A program made the position numbers and the translations under genes. The notes beneath the pieces were generated by a model. The model searched no databases, was not told the origin of the DNA, and saw only the letters and a list, made by a program, of their open reading frames with translations. Positions 47,290 to 57,806 of a DNA stretch of 64,000 nt are shown here, one piece after another. Numbering within the stretch: position 1 is the stretch's first letter; every line of letters starts with the position of its first letter. Source of the DNA: Dioscorea cayenensis subsp. rotundata (lineage: Eukaryota; Streptophyta; Magnoliopsida; Dioscoreales; Dioscoreaceae); the NCBI RefSeq assembly GCF_009730915.1, contig NC_052479.1, forward strand, positions 186,001-250,000, written 5' to 3'.

Positions 47290-49853
47290 ATCCTTGTTAG
47301 AAGGAGTCAAAAGGCTAGGAAGCCTAACACTTGTTGCAACTTAATTCAAACATGCAAACTGTGTGCTTATGAGTGTTATGTGGTGAAGAGACAACCTGGA
47401 GAATTTCAAATAATGCTCTTTCTATTGTATATAATTCTGAAAAATAAATGGGAATTGTTTATTTTTCAGAATTATATAGCAGTAAGAGTCAATGACTCAA
47501 TGTGTATTCATTTTCAAATTAATATGATGAATTAATTAATTCATCCTCATTACTAAATGTTTTATTAATTAAATTGGTGTCCACTGATATATCAAATAAA
47601 GAAATTGGATAGGACTGATAGGTTAAATAGCATTTCAATTGCAAAACAAGAATGAGCCGGCATAAATGTGAATCTAAAAGTACAGCTAAATGAAAATTAG
47701 CACAAATATAGAAATGTTTCTCACCTTGCAATATTTTAAGCCACATACTTTGTATCGAGATGAAAAATAAAAGATCAAATGCAGTACATTCACTATTTTT
47801 TTCATATGGAAGCAAACTTGCAATTCCCAAACAACATCATTACTAGTACAGTACAACCAGGTGTTACTGTTCACTCAATTGTAGTACAAGAACAAAACCT
47901 TGAATTCTCAATGGGAATGGTCATGAAAAATTCTTTACAAATGCCACTGTACAGGAACAACAAACAGGCGTCTATTTAGAAGCATAAACACTGTACATTG
48001 TACAACAATTTGCCACTGTTCACTTGGTTGTACAACCACAAGAAATCTTATGCATAAAGCCAAAGAAAATTTAAGACAATATGGATAATTCTATTTTGCT
48101 GTCATTTACTTGATTATACAAAACTCATGCAGAATAACTAGTGATTAATGCAGAAGTAGACATGAGAAATGCAAGAAGGTGTTCAATTCAAAATTCATGA
48201 CTTGAAAGATTTGAAGGGAAATATTTATCAAAGAAACACCGCAATTTCCGAAGCCGGAATACCTGTTAAAAGAGATGACAGCAGCAGCAGCAGCACCAAC
48301 TGGCTCATGGGGTCCAGGCATAGACACATTCCATGAAGAATGCAAAGGTGCAATCACAAAGAGCACTTTCCACCCCACTTTACTCCTAGTCTTTGAATTG
48401 CACCATTGGTTTGTTGTCAATCCCAGGACATTGTCTCAGTGCTCCTTGGCCAGCCGTAAGCATGTACTGCTTATATATATTATATACATATATATATATA
48501 TTAAGAGCAAATTAAGTTAAATCAAGAGGTTTATATCTGATATATGATGCTAAGTTGCAATACAAATATATAAGTTCGTACACAAGAAACATAGGACTTC
48601 TGCCTTCAAGGATCATTCCCAGTTACAGGCATTCAAACATTCATACAAGCTACAGTGAAGAGCTATTCAATGCTTTGCCTGATGTTGGTTTCATGTGCTC
48701 AAAAGACAGTCATGAGTATTTCAAGATTTTGCCATGATCAAAAGGAATGCTTCATCATGCAGAGCTACCAAGAAAACAGGGTAAAAATGAATAAAGAAAA
48801 TTGCAGTTTTATGCTATTAATAAAATGAGGTCTTCAAAAGATTTCCACTTTCATTCTATCAAAAAATGAGGCCTTCAAAAGATTTCCAAGTATGATATGT
48901 TCTTGCAATAAAACACCGATAAATTAGCACAAAAATCATAGTTTTCATGAAAGATAAAAATGAAAACGTGTACACCACCAAAAAAGTATTCTGAGGGACA
49001 AATAAACGTAATACTTTTACCTCAGTCACATACTAAGCACTGGAATGCAAGCAAAGCAAAACTTTATTTCTCACCTATTCAATACAACAAGACAACAAAG
49101 TTCTTTAACATTGGTTATAAATACCATCAAAGCTTTCATGAAGTTCCAAGCCTGTGAATCTCAAAAGGAAATCCTCTTCTGCAAATATAAGAATAAGTAA
49201 ATATCTAGGCATTATCCTGGATGGAGAATGGTCTGAACATGAGATTACTGCTATGAACTAAATAACCAACACTATTATATCAAACATCATAATGCCTGTG
49301 ATCAATGGAAAGAAATATTGCAGCAAAAATAATCTCTTACTCACATAAGAGCAACCACTTGGATAGAGAATTGTGAGATGAGAAGACATTAATTACCAGG
49401 TGAATTATCATGGAGTTTCCAGCTAGAAAGGAGCATTTAAATCTGTATAAATTCATGCCTCCACCAAAACCACCTAAATTTTATAATACACAATACTGAA
49501 AACTAAAGCAATCAAATTTGTAAGCAGTACGCTAAAACAGCATTAAGAGGCTCTGTGTGTGTGTGTGAACAAACTGCAGGTAGCTGACAAAGTAGTTACT
49601 TAAATCAGTAAGCATGAGTAAAATCTTAGCAAGTATGGCTTTATGTAGAGGAACAATCCTGCAACAAAGTCTCAAAACTCTTTTGCAAAAGAAGAAGAAG
49701 AAGAAGATGAAAAACCAGCGAAGCATGATATATAAGAAATAAAAGCCAATGCCAATTTCATTCGCTTCCACCCAACAAAAAGAACAGCACATAGTTTAAG
49801 CTACTACAGCCTAGGAAGATTACAGAACACCTGATGTCGAAACTCACTCAGTC
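47290..49853. other. Spacer between LEA6 copy B and the OCTOPUS-family gene
   Basis: About 2.5 kb without a gene I can support. Short duplications occur at about 48820-48890 (TGAGG.CTTCAAAAGATTTCC twice, 54 bp apart). A (TA)n run is at about 48473-48502, and (GT)n near 49554. The stretch 48260-48460 is less AT-rich, contains a GCA repeat and is open in two frames, but I could not match it to a protein. The right end includes the 3'-UTR of the OCTOPUS-family gene. Confidence 0.4.
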
Positions 49854-51629
49854 TTAGTACAATTGCAACATGCTTCTTGTGAAGAATTGAGAGCTACTAT
49901 TTCGGCTCTTCGCGACAGCACCGTTCCTCCGGCTACCTCGCATCGGTGTCAAGTAAAACCTTAGCAAACCGTTATCACCATGGCTTGGAGAATACCTAGC
50001 ACTCCTGTTTCTCTCCAAGACAAACTCATCCTTCTTCTTCTTGCCATGCCCATTGGTCTCGACACTACTCCGCCGCATGCTCCCAAACCCAGTGCTGCTA
50101 CTGAACGAATGCCTCGAACTCACATTGCTATTGCACCGCAACATTTTGCCATTAGAACCCTGTCTCCGGAGCTCCGGCCATGACTCTGAGAATGACCTCT
50201 CAACCACATTATTAGCACCTCCCTTGTTTCCACTCCTCCAATGTATAAACCCCCAAATGCTCCATCTTTTGCTCCAACTCTTGGATTTCTTAGGCTGCCC
50301 CCCTTTGCAGGGGTCTCTATAAGCAGAATCAAAGCTCTCACAGCAATCATCCCTCAGAGAATTGTAGCTCAACTCTCTCGAATCACCACGCTCAGACTTA
50401 ATCCCATTGTGCCCAAGGTGCGACTTTGCGGCAACGGAGGCCGGAGAAACCTTGGTGTTGGACACAGCCTTTGCCTCATTGATCTCAACCGATAACTTCC
50501 GAACAGAGTTTGATCGATCGAGGCTGCGTCTCCGGCGCTGAGACGAGGAGGAATCAAGGTAGTAGTCCCGGGTCTGCACGGTTCCTCCGGGGATGATGGA
50601 ATCCTCCTCCACGGGGATCTGACCGTCAGCTCTCTGGACAACGGCGGCAGGTCGGTCCTCCATGACGGAGAGCATCGGAGGAGGAAAACGAGACAATGCA
50701 GCTCTTCCCCCAATCAGATAACCATCCCAGGACGCCCTCGGCTCATCCCAAGAGTAATCTAACGAGATGCGACCAATGTCCAGAGAGAACCTCGGGTCGG
50801 TGTCGCAGGATCTCCGGCCAAACGCATCCACAGCAATCTCCGACTGGGTGTCCCGGAACCTCCGAGAGCTCGACGGCTTCTCCATTGGCATCCCATTCCC
50901 AGCCTTACTGCTACGCTGCTTCTTAAGCTTCTGTTTTCTCCTCCATTTCTGAAGCTTCTTACTGAAAACCGAGGCCGCCGTCCAGAATCCCCCGGTGATC
51001 TCCTTCCGCTCCTTCGCCGGCGGCTTCTTAGCCTGAGTCTGGGAGTCAAGATCTATATGATCCTTCATAGGCTTCAACTCCGGTTGCTCCAAGTTATCTC
51101 CTTTCTCTACCACCTCCTCCTCTTCCTCCTCTCTCGTGATCTCCCCAGTAGTTTCCACAACTAGCTCAGGCTCCACCGGCCTGATTTCAGCTTCATCTTC
51201 ATCCTCAAGCACAGGAGCCGCAACACCACACGAATCGATCTCGATCTCCCCACCAACCCCTCCTCTCAGCTGATCGTCCTGGTTGAACAACGACCAGAGC
51301 GTACTCCGGCCACGAACGTCACAAGACTTCCTCTGCGGCTCAAACGAAGCCGAGAACCCGTCTCCCCTGCCACAAGAGAAGGACTTACACCGGCGCAACG
51401 GCGCGTTGGGGTTACTCTTGAAGAACAGCGACTTAAACGCCGACGATGACGACGACGACGTTGAGTTCCGGCGGGCGGTGGAAGCCTGTGACTCTAGACC
51501 AGCGAGTCGTTCCCGGAGGCATGAGGCACAAAACCCAGTGACAAGCTCGTCGGGATGGCGCTCACACGTGTGCGAGCTCGCCGTCGCACGCTGCAAATAA
51601 GCGTTGCTCTCAAACTGAAGAAGATTCAT
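49854..51629 (-). CDS. OCTOPUS-family protein (DUF740)
   Basis: This is a plant-specific membrane-associated protein of the OCTOPUS family (DUF740). OCTOPUS is polarly localised in phloem precursor cells and promotes protophloem differentiation. It is a single exon of 591 residues. The N-terminus carries a Cys/His motif (Cys22, His25, then GFCASC at 32-37 and LRERL). Next come a Ser-rich stretch, FEPQRKSCDVRGRSTLWSLF near residue 100, an acidic Glu block, the basic KKLQKWRRKQKLKKQ, PRFSLDIGRISLDY and a C-terminal YLTPMRGSRRN close to the end; all these are family features. I start at ATG 51629; the frame extends 11 codons upstream only to a GTG. Most of the protein is predicted to be disordered. 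Whether this is OPS itself or an OPS-like paralogue cannot be decided here. Confidence 0.9.
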   Translation of the reverse strand: MNLLQFESNAYLQRATASSHTCERHPDELVTGFCASCLRERLAGLESQASTARRNSTSSSSSSAFKSLFFKSNPNAPLRRCKSFSCGRGDGFSASFEPQRKSCDVRGRSTLWSLFNQDDQLRGGVGGEIEIDSCGVAAPVLEDEDEAEIRPVEPELVVETTGEITREEEEEEVVEKGDNLEQPELKPMKDHIDLDSQTQAKKPPAKERKEITGGFWTAASVFSKKLQKWRRKQKLKKQRSSKAGNGMPMEKPSSSRRFRDTQSEIAVDAFGRRSCDTDPRFSLDIGRISLDYSWDEPRASWDGYLIGGRAALSRFPPPMLSVMEDRPAAVVQRADGQIPVEEDSIIPGGTVQTRDYYLDSSSSQRRRRSLDRSNSVRKLSVEINEAKAVSNTKVSPASVAAKSHLGHNGIKSERGDSRELSYNSLRDDCCESFDSAYRDPCKGGQPKKSKSWSKRWSIWGFIHWRSGNKGGANNVVERSFSESWPELRRQGSNGKMLRCNSNVSSRHSFSSSTGFGSMRRSSVETNGHGKKKKDEFVLERNRSARYSPSHGDNGLLRFYLTPMRGSRRNGAVAKSRNSSSQFFTRSMLQLY

Positions 51630-51669
51630 CACACGCTCACAACACTCTCCCCTCCCTTTCACTTGTTCT

Positions 51670-53430
51670 CCTTCTCATATTATTATTATTATTATTTAAT
51701 TATTTTTTTAATTATTTATTATTATGCTTACTCTCCTTCTACTTCAAACTCAAAACACTAACAAAACCTAAGCTAGTGCTGTAACTAAAGTGTAAATCAT
51801 GTAATTTCAAGTTTAAATTGTGTGTGTGTGTGAGTGTGCAAGGTTGAGGGGAGAAGAGAAGAATGGAAGTGAAGGGAAGTGGAGGATTTTTTGAAAGAAG
51901 AGATGGTTTTATCGCTGTAAAGTCAGATAAATTATCAGAAATTCTTTTTTTATATATATATATATATATATATAGTAATAATAATAATAAATAAATAAAT
52001 AAATAAATAAAGGAAAAAAGAAAAGCAAAAGTAATCAGTATCACGGCCCTACAGTTATGTTGTGTTAGCGGTGATGGCCCTTGGTGTCCGGCCCTGACTA
52101 TCTCTTTCACTTTTTTCTCTTTTTGTTTTTGCATCTTTATTTCTCACCCATGTGTTCACCTGACCTGACTCTTTTCTCTTTTTTATTTCTTTTTAATTAT
52201 TATTTTTTTATTAATTTTTTCTACTCTCAATGATACGGAGAGCTAGTATTGGTATCTACTATCTAGTATGAACATGAACGTCATTGGACTTCTTTTTCTT
52301 TTATTTATTGGGTTCTTTGATATCATGTAAAAATAAATTTAAAGTAGAGTTTCATAAAGGGATTGCATGCAATGCAACAACTTCCTTTCGCTTTTGTATT
52401 TATATTTTGTTCACGTGGTTTAAATCAGAGCATAAATTTTTCTGAGAAAAAACTCTATTTTTTTTATTATTTTTATATAATTTTTTAAAAGGAGCTAATT
52501 CTATGGTTTTTTTTGTCATAAAATATGAAGAAAAATTTATGAATAACACAGATAAAATTTTTATAAAAAAAATGTTAGTTTTGTTATATAATACATCCAA
52601 TATGAAAAGAAACTTTTCAAAATATATATTATTTGAAATTTAATTTAAATGCTCTGTCAATAATGTTAGTTTTGTTATTTTTCATATTTTAGAACAACAA
52701 GCTAATGATTTCTATTAAATCTGATTTTCGTTTTTAGAATAAATAAAACCTTAAAAAAATCAAAAATATAAATAAGATGTTGTAAAAACATTGTGTATGC
52801 CTATAAATCAATTGAAATTTTTAACATATATTTCTTTATTTAACATGAACATAATTTCATCATCTTTATAATAAAAAATTTATAGTTTTTTTTTTCTCTC
52901 AACTCATAGATCAACTCTCTCCCATACACATATATATAATATCACATTGATATAAAAAAATTAAAATTGAATTACTTCTAGAGAATATTAATTCAAAGGG
53001 AAATCATATATAATAAAAATTAACAGAGATGTTACTATATCCACCTTTTCAAAAAATATATATATATTAATTCAAAGGGAAATCATATATAATAAAAATT
53101 AATACTTTATTAAGTAATATTTAAGTATAACATACAAAAAGGAAAGAAGATTACACTAAACATGGTTTAAATGGGACCACAAAATAGGGAGATTAACAGA
53201 GATGTTACTATCTATGACTGTGGTTGCAGAGCTTAAAGATCTTCAGGCTTCTGCCCAGATTTGTCTTAATATCTTATTGTTTTCTCAGGATTCTAATACT
53301 CAGACTATTAGTTTGTCTTTTGAGCTTTTTCTTGGTAGACATATAAATATATATAATATTAATGTCTTGCACCTTTCCCTTTCACTTTACCCTTTTTTTA
53401 TGTTTTTGTTTTTTAAAAAAATATTCATGC
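51670..53430. other. AT-rich intergenic DNA upstream of the OCTOPUS-family gene
   Basis: The first few hundred bases are the promoter and leader of the OCTOPUS-family gene. (TA)n and (AAAT)n runs lie at about 51952-52011. A block with TTAATTCAAAGGGAAATC at about 52988 recurs at about 53067, and TTAACAGAGATGTTACTAT at 53021 recurs at 53192. A short stretch at about 53200-53340 is less AT-rich and open for some 50 codons, but has no recognisable product. Confidence 0.4.
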
Positions 53431-53444
53431 ATCTTTGCTATATA

Positions 53445-53875
53445 TATATATACACAAATAATCGATAAATATCTCTATTAAAAAATTAAAAAAAAAATCA
53501 GGGACATGTATAAGGAGGAAGCACAACAACAATATCAACACACACTTATTCTATCAATTTGCATAGATTTTGGGGTTCGATCTTGAGTTATTTCTGAGAT
53601 AAATATTTAAAAATTTTGTATCATAGACTAAGAGGCTAATGATATCTTTGGTTTAATATATATATATATACAAATAAACGATAAATATCTCTATTAAAAA
53701 AAAATTAGGGGCATGTATAAGTGTGAAGCACAACAACAATATCAACACACATTTATTCTCTCATTTTGCATAAATTTTGGGCTTCGATTTTGAGTTATTT
53801 TTAAAATAAATATTTAAAAAATTTGTATCAATAAACTAAGAGGCTAATAATATTTTTGATTTATTTAATAAGATG
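53445..53875. repeat. Tandem duplication, period about 215 bp
   Basis: Copy 1 (about 53445-53660) and copy 2 (about 53661-53875) share ATAAATATCTCTATTAAAAA, GAAGCACAACAACAATATCA, GCATA.ATTTTGGG.TTCGAT and ACTAAGAGGCTAATGATATC-type blocks. Identity looks about 85-90% by eye. Each copy is preceded by a (TA)n run, which may have seeded the duplication. Confidence 0.75.
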
Positions 53876-53879
53876 AAAA

Positions 53880-55900
53880 AAAACAGTAATTAGATTAATA
53901 TGATTTCTTAATATATTTTTTCTTTTTTATTAATCAGTTGTGTGAGATGTAAAGTTAGAGAGAAAGAAAACAAATCTCCAAATAAGACATTGTAGTGGCA
54001 TTTATGTCTCATCTTCATAAATAATTTTTGGTCTTTAATGAGCAGGTAGGATCCATGCTCAACCTTTTTTTTCCTTTATTGGAAATTGCAATTTTTGTGG
54101 GCACATGAACAAATAAAAAACACATCCCAAAAGCACATTGTTTTGATTCCTCATCTCAAATCTCATTCCACATTCAACATTGTCTTGGGATATATTCCAT
54201 CACTATATATAAATATATTCAGTACTATTATTATTATTATTATTATTTCAAATATTCAAATCTAAAAATCATAAAAAAAAATATTCAAAATCAAAAATAT
54301 TGTATTGGTAGAGACTCAAACTTTTAACTTTAATGTATGGAAATCAAATAACTTACGGTTTGATCATTATGATGATAATTTATTGATTAAATATAATATT
54401 TGAAAAACATTAATGGAAATTGACACTGAGACAAAGATTCACATCTCTCTTTCTTCTCATTCTCCTCCTATCATCTGTTCATGGCTTGATTCACATTTAG
54501 ATATATATATATATATACAATGATTGATATGAATTGTGAAAGCAAAAGTCCTGAATATTTGATTCATGATCTCTCACCATCATCCTCCTGGGAGGGAACA
54601 ACAAGGCAGGGACCAAGAGAACAAAATTCAGCAACTCTGTCACAATTCTATTGCACAATGCTCCCCCATACATGCAGAAACAGTAACTCCTTGTCCTCAC
54701 TCCTCATACTCCCCCATGATCTCTTTCTCTGTGTCTCTATGTGTAGCTACCACCCAACAAGTTAAAATAAAAACAACATTAAGACCAGAACAAACAAACA
54801 AAAAAATAGAGAAAAAGAAAAAGGAAAATTAATTCTTAAAAATAAGAATGAAATGCAAAAAGCCAAGAAGACATTTACAAGTGGACATGCAGAAAAGAGA
54901 AAAAGGAAAGAGCTCAAGCTCATCATTGCCATACCATCACAAATACTTTGTTAAAACACACACACCTTGATCCTTGTGATCCATCAACCCCTCCACATAA
55001 TTAATAACAATAAAACCAACTTCTTATATGTCTTGTATTTTTGCTTAAAAATGAATCTGAGGAATCTCAAATCCCAATGGAAGTGGAGGAATGGTTTTTG
55101 GATGGTTGTAAGAGGGAGACAAGGCATGGAAACAAAGCACAAATGGACAATTCCTAGGGAAATTCTTCTTAGGGATTTACAAATATTCCTTAAGTTATAT
55201 ATATATATATATATATATGTGAGTGTGTGTGTGTGTGTGTTAAATAGAAGAGATGTTTTGTTGGGCAAGTGAAATAGGGAGGTGAATGAATGAATGAATG
55301 AATAATTCAAGTTTTCAGGCCATGCATTGGTATTCACAAATGGGGACCCAGTTGGATTGGATTGCATGGAAATCATCACTGCTTGGGGTTTAAAGGCATT
55401 TTGATGTGCAAAAAAGCAGCAAAATGCTCTGCTTTTTAGTGCTAAAGTTTCAGCCTGCATACCCTACTACTACTACTACTGACTTGAAATCCCCCTCAAA
55501 GTCTCTATATATAGTTTTATCTTTGTGTATAGTTTGATAAAATATATATAAATTTATGTGTGTATATATATTTATATATGATGATGATGATGATAGTGAT
55601 GATGATGGTATGGCATCATCTGCATGTCTAATCTGGTTCTTCTTCAGAGTTACAAACAACACTTGGGGTAATAACTATGTTTGTTCTTTGAAGGGTAATC
55701 AAGGACATCTCTCTGTTTTTACTCTTGACAACACTTTATCTAATTATCAACTCTAATAGCCCTATGCTTTTCTTTCTTTTTTAGTAGCTCATTGTTTCAC
55801 TATTGAACTATATATATTACATTTAATATAGACAAAAATATCAGTTTTTTTTAATGTACAAGATGAGGGCTTAATTTTTGGCAGTTTTTATATTAGTAAG
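53880..55900. other. Gene-poor AT-rich region with microsatellites
   Basis: I see no supportable gene. Simple repeats include (ATT)n at 54230-54247, (TA)n at 54500-54517 and 55197-55218, (GT)n at 55224-55241, (GAAT)n at 55282-55302, (TAC)n near 55465-55480 and (ATG)n at 55578-55602. Two less AT-rich islands, about 54530-54760 and 55300-55460, have open frames of up to about 80 codons without recognisable domains. They might belong to noncoding transcripts. Confidence 0.4.
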
Positions 55901-55903
55901 CTA

Positions 55904-56211
55904 CTCCATCCCTATAGTCATTTTTACTTGTGTTATTTTAGAGGTTTTTTTTGTTTTTTTTATTTGTCCATCTAAAAATTTTATACATCATTAAATATTA
56001 TTTTTTAAATTTATTTTTATATTTAATTTACTTTTACAACATCTAATAAATTATATTCAACTGCACATATTTAAAAATATATTTTAAATAAAAGTAAATT
56101 TGAAAAGTTAATATAATTTTTATAAATTTTGATTACTAATTAATTTTAACTAATTTTCTTAATCTATTTTATTTAGTTAAAATGGACAAATAAAAAGAAA
56201 TGAAGGGAGAG
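55904..56211. mobile_element. Second Stowaway-like MITE
   Basis: The element is about 308 bp, flanked by TA at 55902-55903 and 56212-56213. Its left end CTCCATCCCTATAG pairs imperfectly with the reverse complement of the right end GAAATGAAGGGAGAG. The interior is AT-rich and shares words with the element at 37023-37320, such as the CATTAAATA and AATAAAT..ATTCAACT regions, so the two seem to belong to one family. It has no coding capacity. Confidence 0.75.
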
Positions 56212-56702
56212 TATTAAACAATAGGGTTATCTATTACAATATTATTTTAATCAAAACCAATGAATTTGAGATACATAATACATTTAATATATATAAAATT
56301 TTAAATAATTGAAAAATTATAAGATAAAAAGATTAAATATAAATAATACAGAAGATTAAACTATTTTTTTTTCTTATTTTCTTTTAAGCTTAGCCAACAC
56401 AACACCATAAATTATCAATTCCTCTTTTTAAACCTATAAAATTTTGTTCTTGTGAATCTTCACTCATTATCCATATTTAAAAATTTAATAAAAGGAAACT
56501 TTAACCCATTTTTTATATATTTTTTTATCTTTTAATGATATAATTATCTCCTAATTTCCCCAAAATTTTAAAATTATTTCTCTTTTATTACTATTATATA
56601 TCTGTCCTTACTGAGCGAAAAATTTACAACTTTACCACACTGGATCAGGAAACCGGCCCAATTTCTCTATCCCTTCGAACAAACTACTCATTTTGCCAGA
56701 AT

Positions 56703-57115
56703 ATGGTCACCGCTTCTACCTCTCCGTTCGATCACCGCCCACGACCCTCACTATCAGGATCGCAGTCGCTGCCATTCCTTCGCCCCAGGTTCTCCCGGCC
56801 GTCTCTTGCGCTTGTCTCCACGACGGTGCAAGCTCGGTACTCGCTCTCACAAAGAAAGTAGTAATTTTGGACTACTGCGCGATGTCGCTATGCCTGGACT
56901 AGGTCAAGTTCTTCACTTGTTTCAATGTCTCTTTGATCATGCTTTCGATTGTTTATCAATCATTTACGATGTTCTGATACTCGTGAGTAGTCAAGCAGGT
57001 GGTTTGTTGTTAGCCGTTCAGCTGTTTGATGGTATGCCTGAATGAATGAGTTACTTTTATTGTGTTTTTGTGGAATGCCTTTCAGCTGTTTGATGATATG
57101 CCTGAACGAAATAAG
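56703..57115 (+). pseudogene. Decayed PPR-like gene fragment
   Basis: An ATG at 56703 opens a GC-richer frame of 51 codons that is rich in Ser, Pro and Arg (MVTASTSPFDHRP...), like an organelle presequence, and then stops. A different frame then reads AVQLFDGMPE at about 57015, and a further frame reads LFDDMPERNK at about 57085. A..LFDEMPERN is a hallmark of plant PPR repeats. The two PPR-like bits are a 67-bp tandem duplication. This suggests the remains of a host PPR gene whose frame has been lost, though the PPR match is only about ten residues. Downstream sequence to 60 kb has no further PPR motifs that I can see. Confidence 0.35.
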
Positions 57116-57806
57116 TTGTTTTTAATACTTTTATCATGTTTTGATTGATGGGTTTTTAAGGTATTGTGGGTTTGACCATTGGAAATAGGTTTTGTGTGTT
57201 TTGATTCATTGGCATGTGTTCTTGATGTTGTTTATTATAATCTCATTGAAATTTTGTAGCAAATGCGAGTCTTCACGACTTCAATTATTGCAGGTTTAAC
57301 TTAAAACAAACAGTTCTGAAACTCATTTTGTTGCATACCTTGGTAGACCGGTGAGTTCTAATGTAAATTGGATACGTGAAGAAACATTAATGTCCATCTT
57401 CTAAAGCTATTTCAGTTGTGGCACTTTTATATGTCACATTGCCTATTTGTGACTGGTTCAAGTGTGTATGCTCTTCTAAAGTATATCTATTAGTATTTAA
57501 AGGTTCATGATGGCTTGACATTGTCATTTGCTATTGCAAAATCATAAAGTAATTTTGAATACATAAACTCTATGATATAATGCCCACACATCTTATGGTT
57601 GCATATTGCATATAGATCTCAATATGTTTCTACTCTCCTCAATAGTTTGGACTTTGAAGTTCATATATTGTTTGGTAACATTCTCATTAAGGGAGTGCTG
57701 TGTATTGATCATTACTTACCTCTGGTTTGCCAAACTTTGTAGTGATACATCAGTAATTTTTGTCAAAAAATTTTTTTTCTTCTCTAAGAATGAGAATTAG
57801 GTTATT
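57116..57806. other. Noncoding stretch next to the decayed PPR-like fragment
   Basis: This is intron-like T-rich sequence with no supportable ORF or RNA gene. It leads directly into the three-copy repeat. Confidence 0.4.

Noticed and set aside
51630-51662. Upstream extension of the OCTOPUS-family protein (KGRGECCERV)
   Set aside because: It begins at a GTG codon; the first ATG is at 51629.
54520-54832. 80-90 codon frames at 54.5-54.8 kb
   Set aside because: Two overlapping frames on one strand with no domain, family similarity or clear splice context; treated as noncoding.
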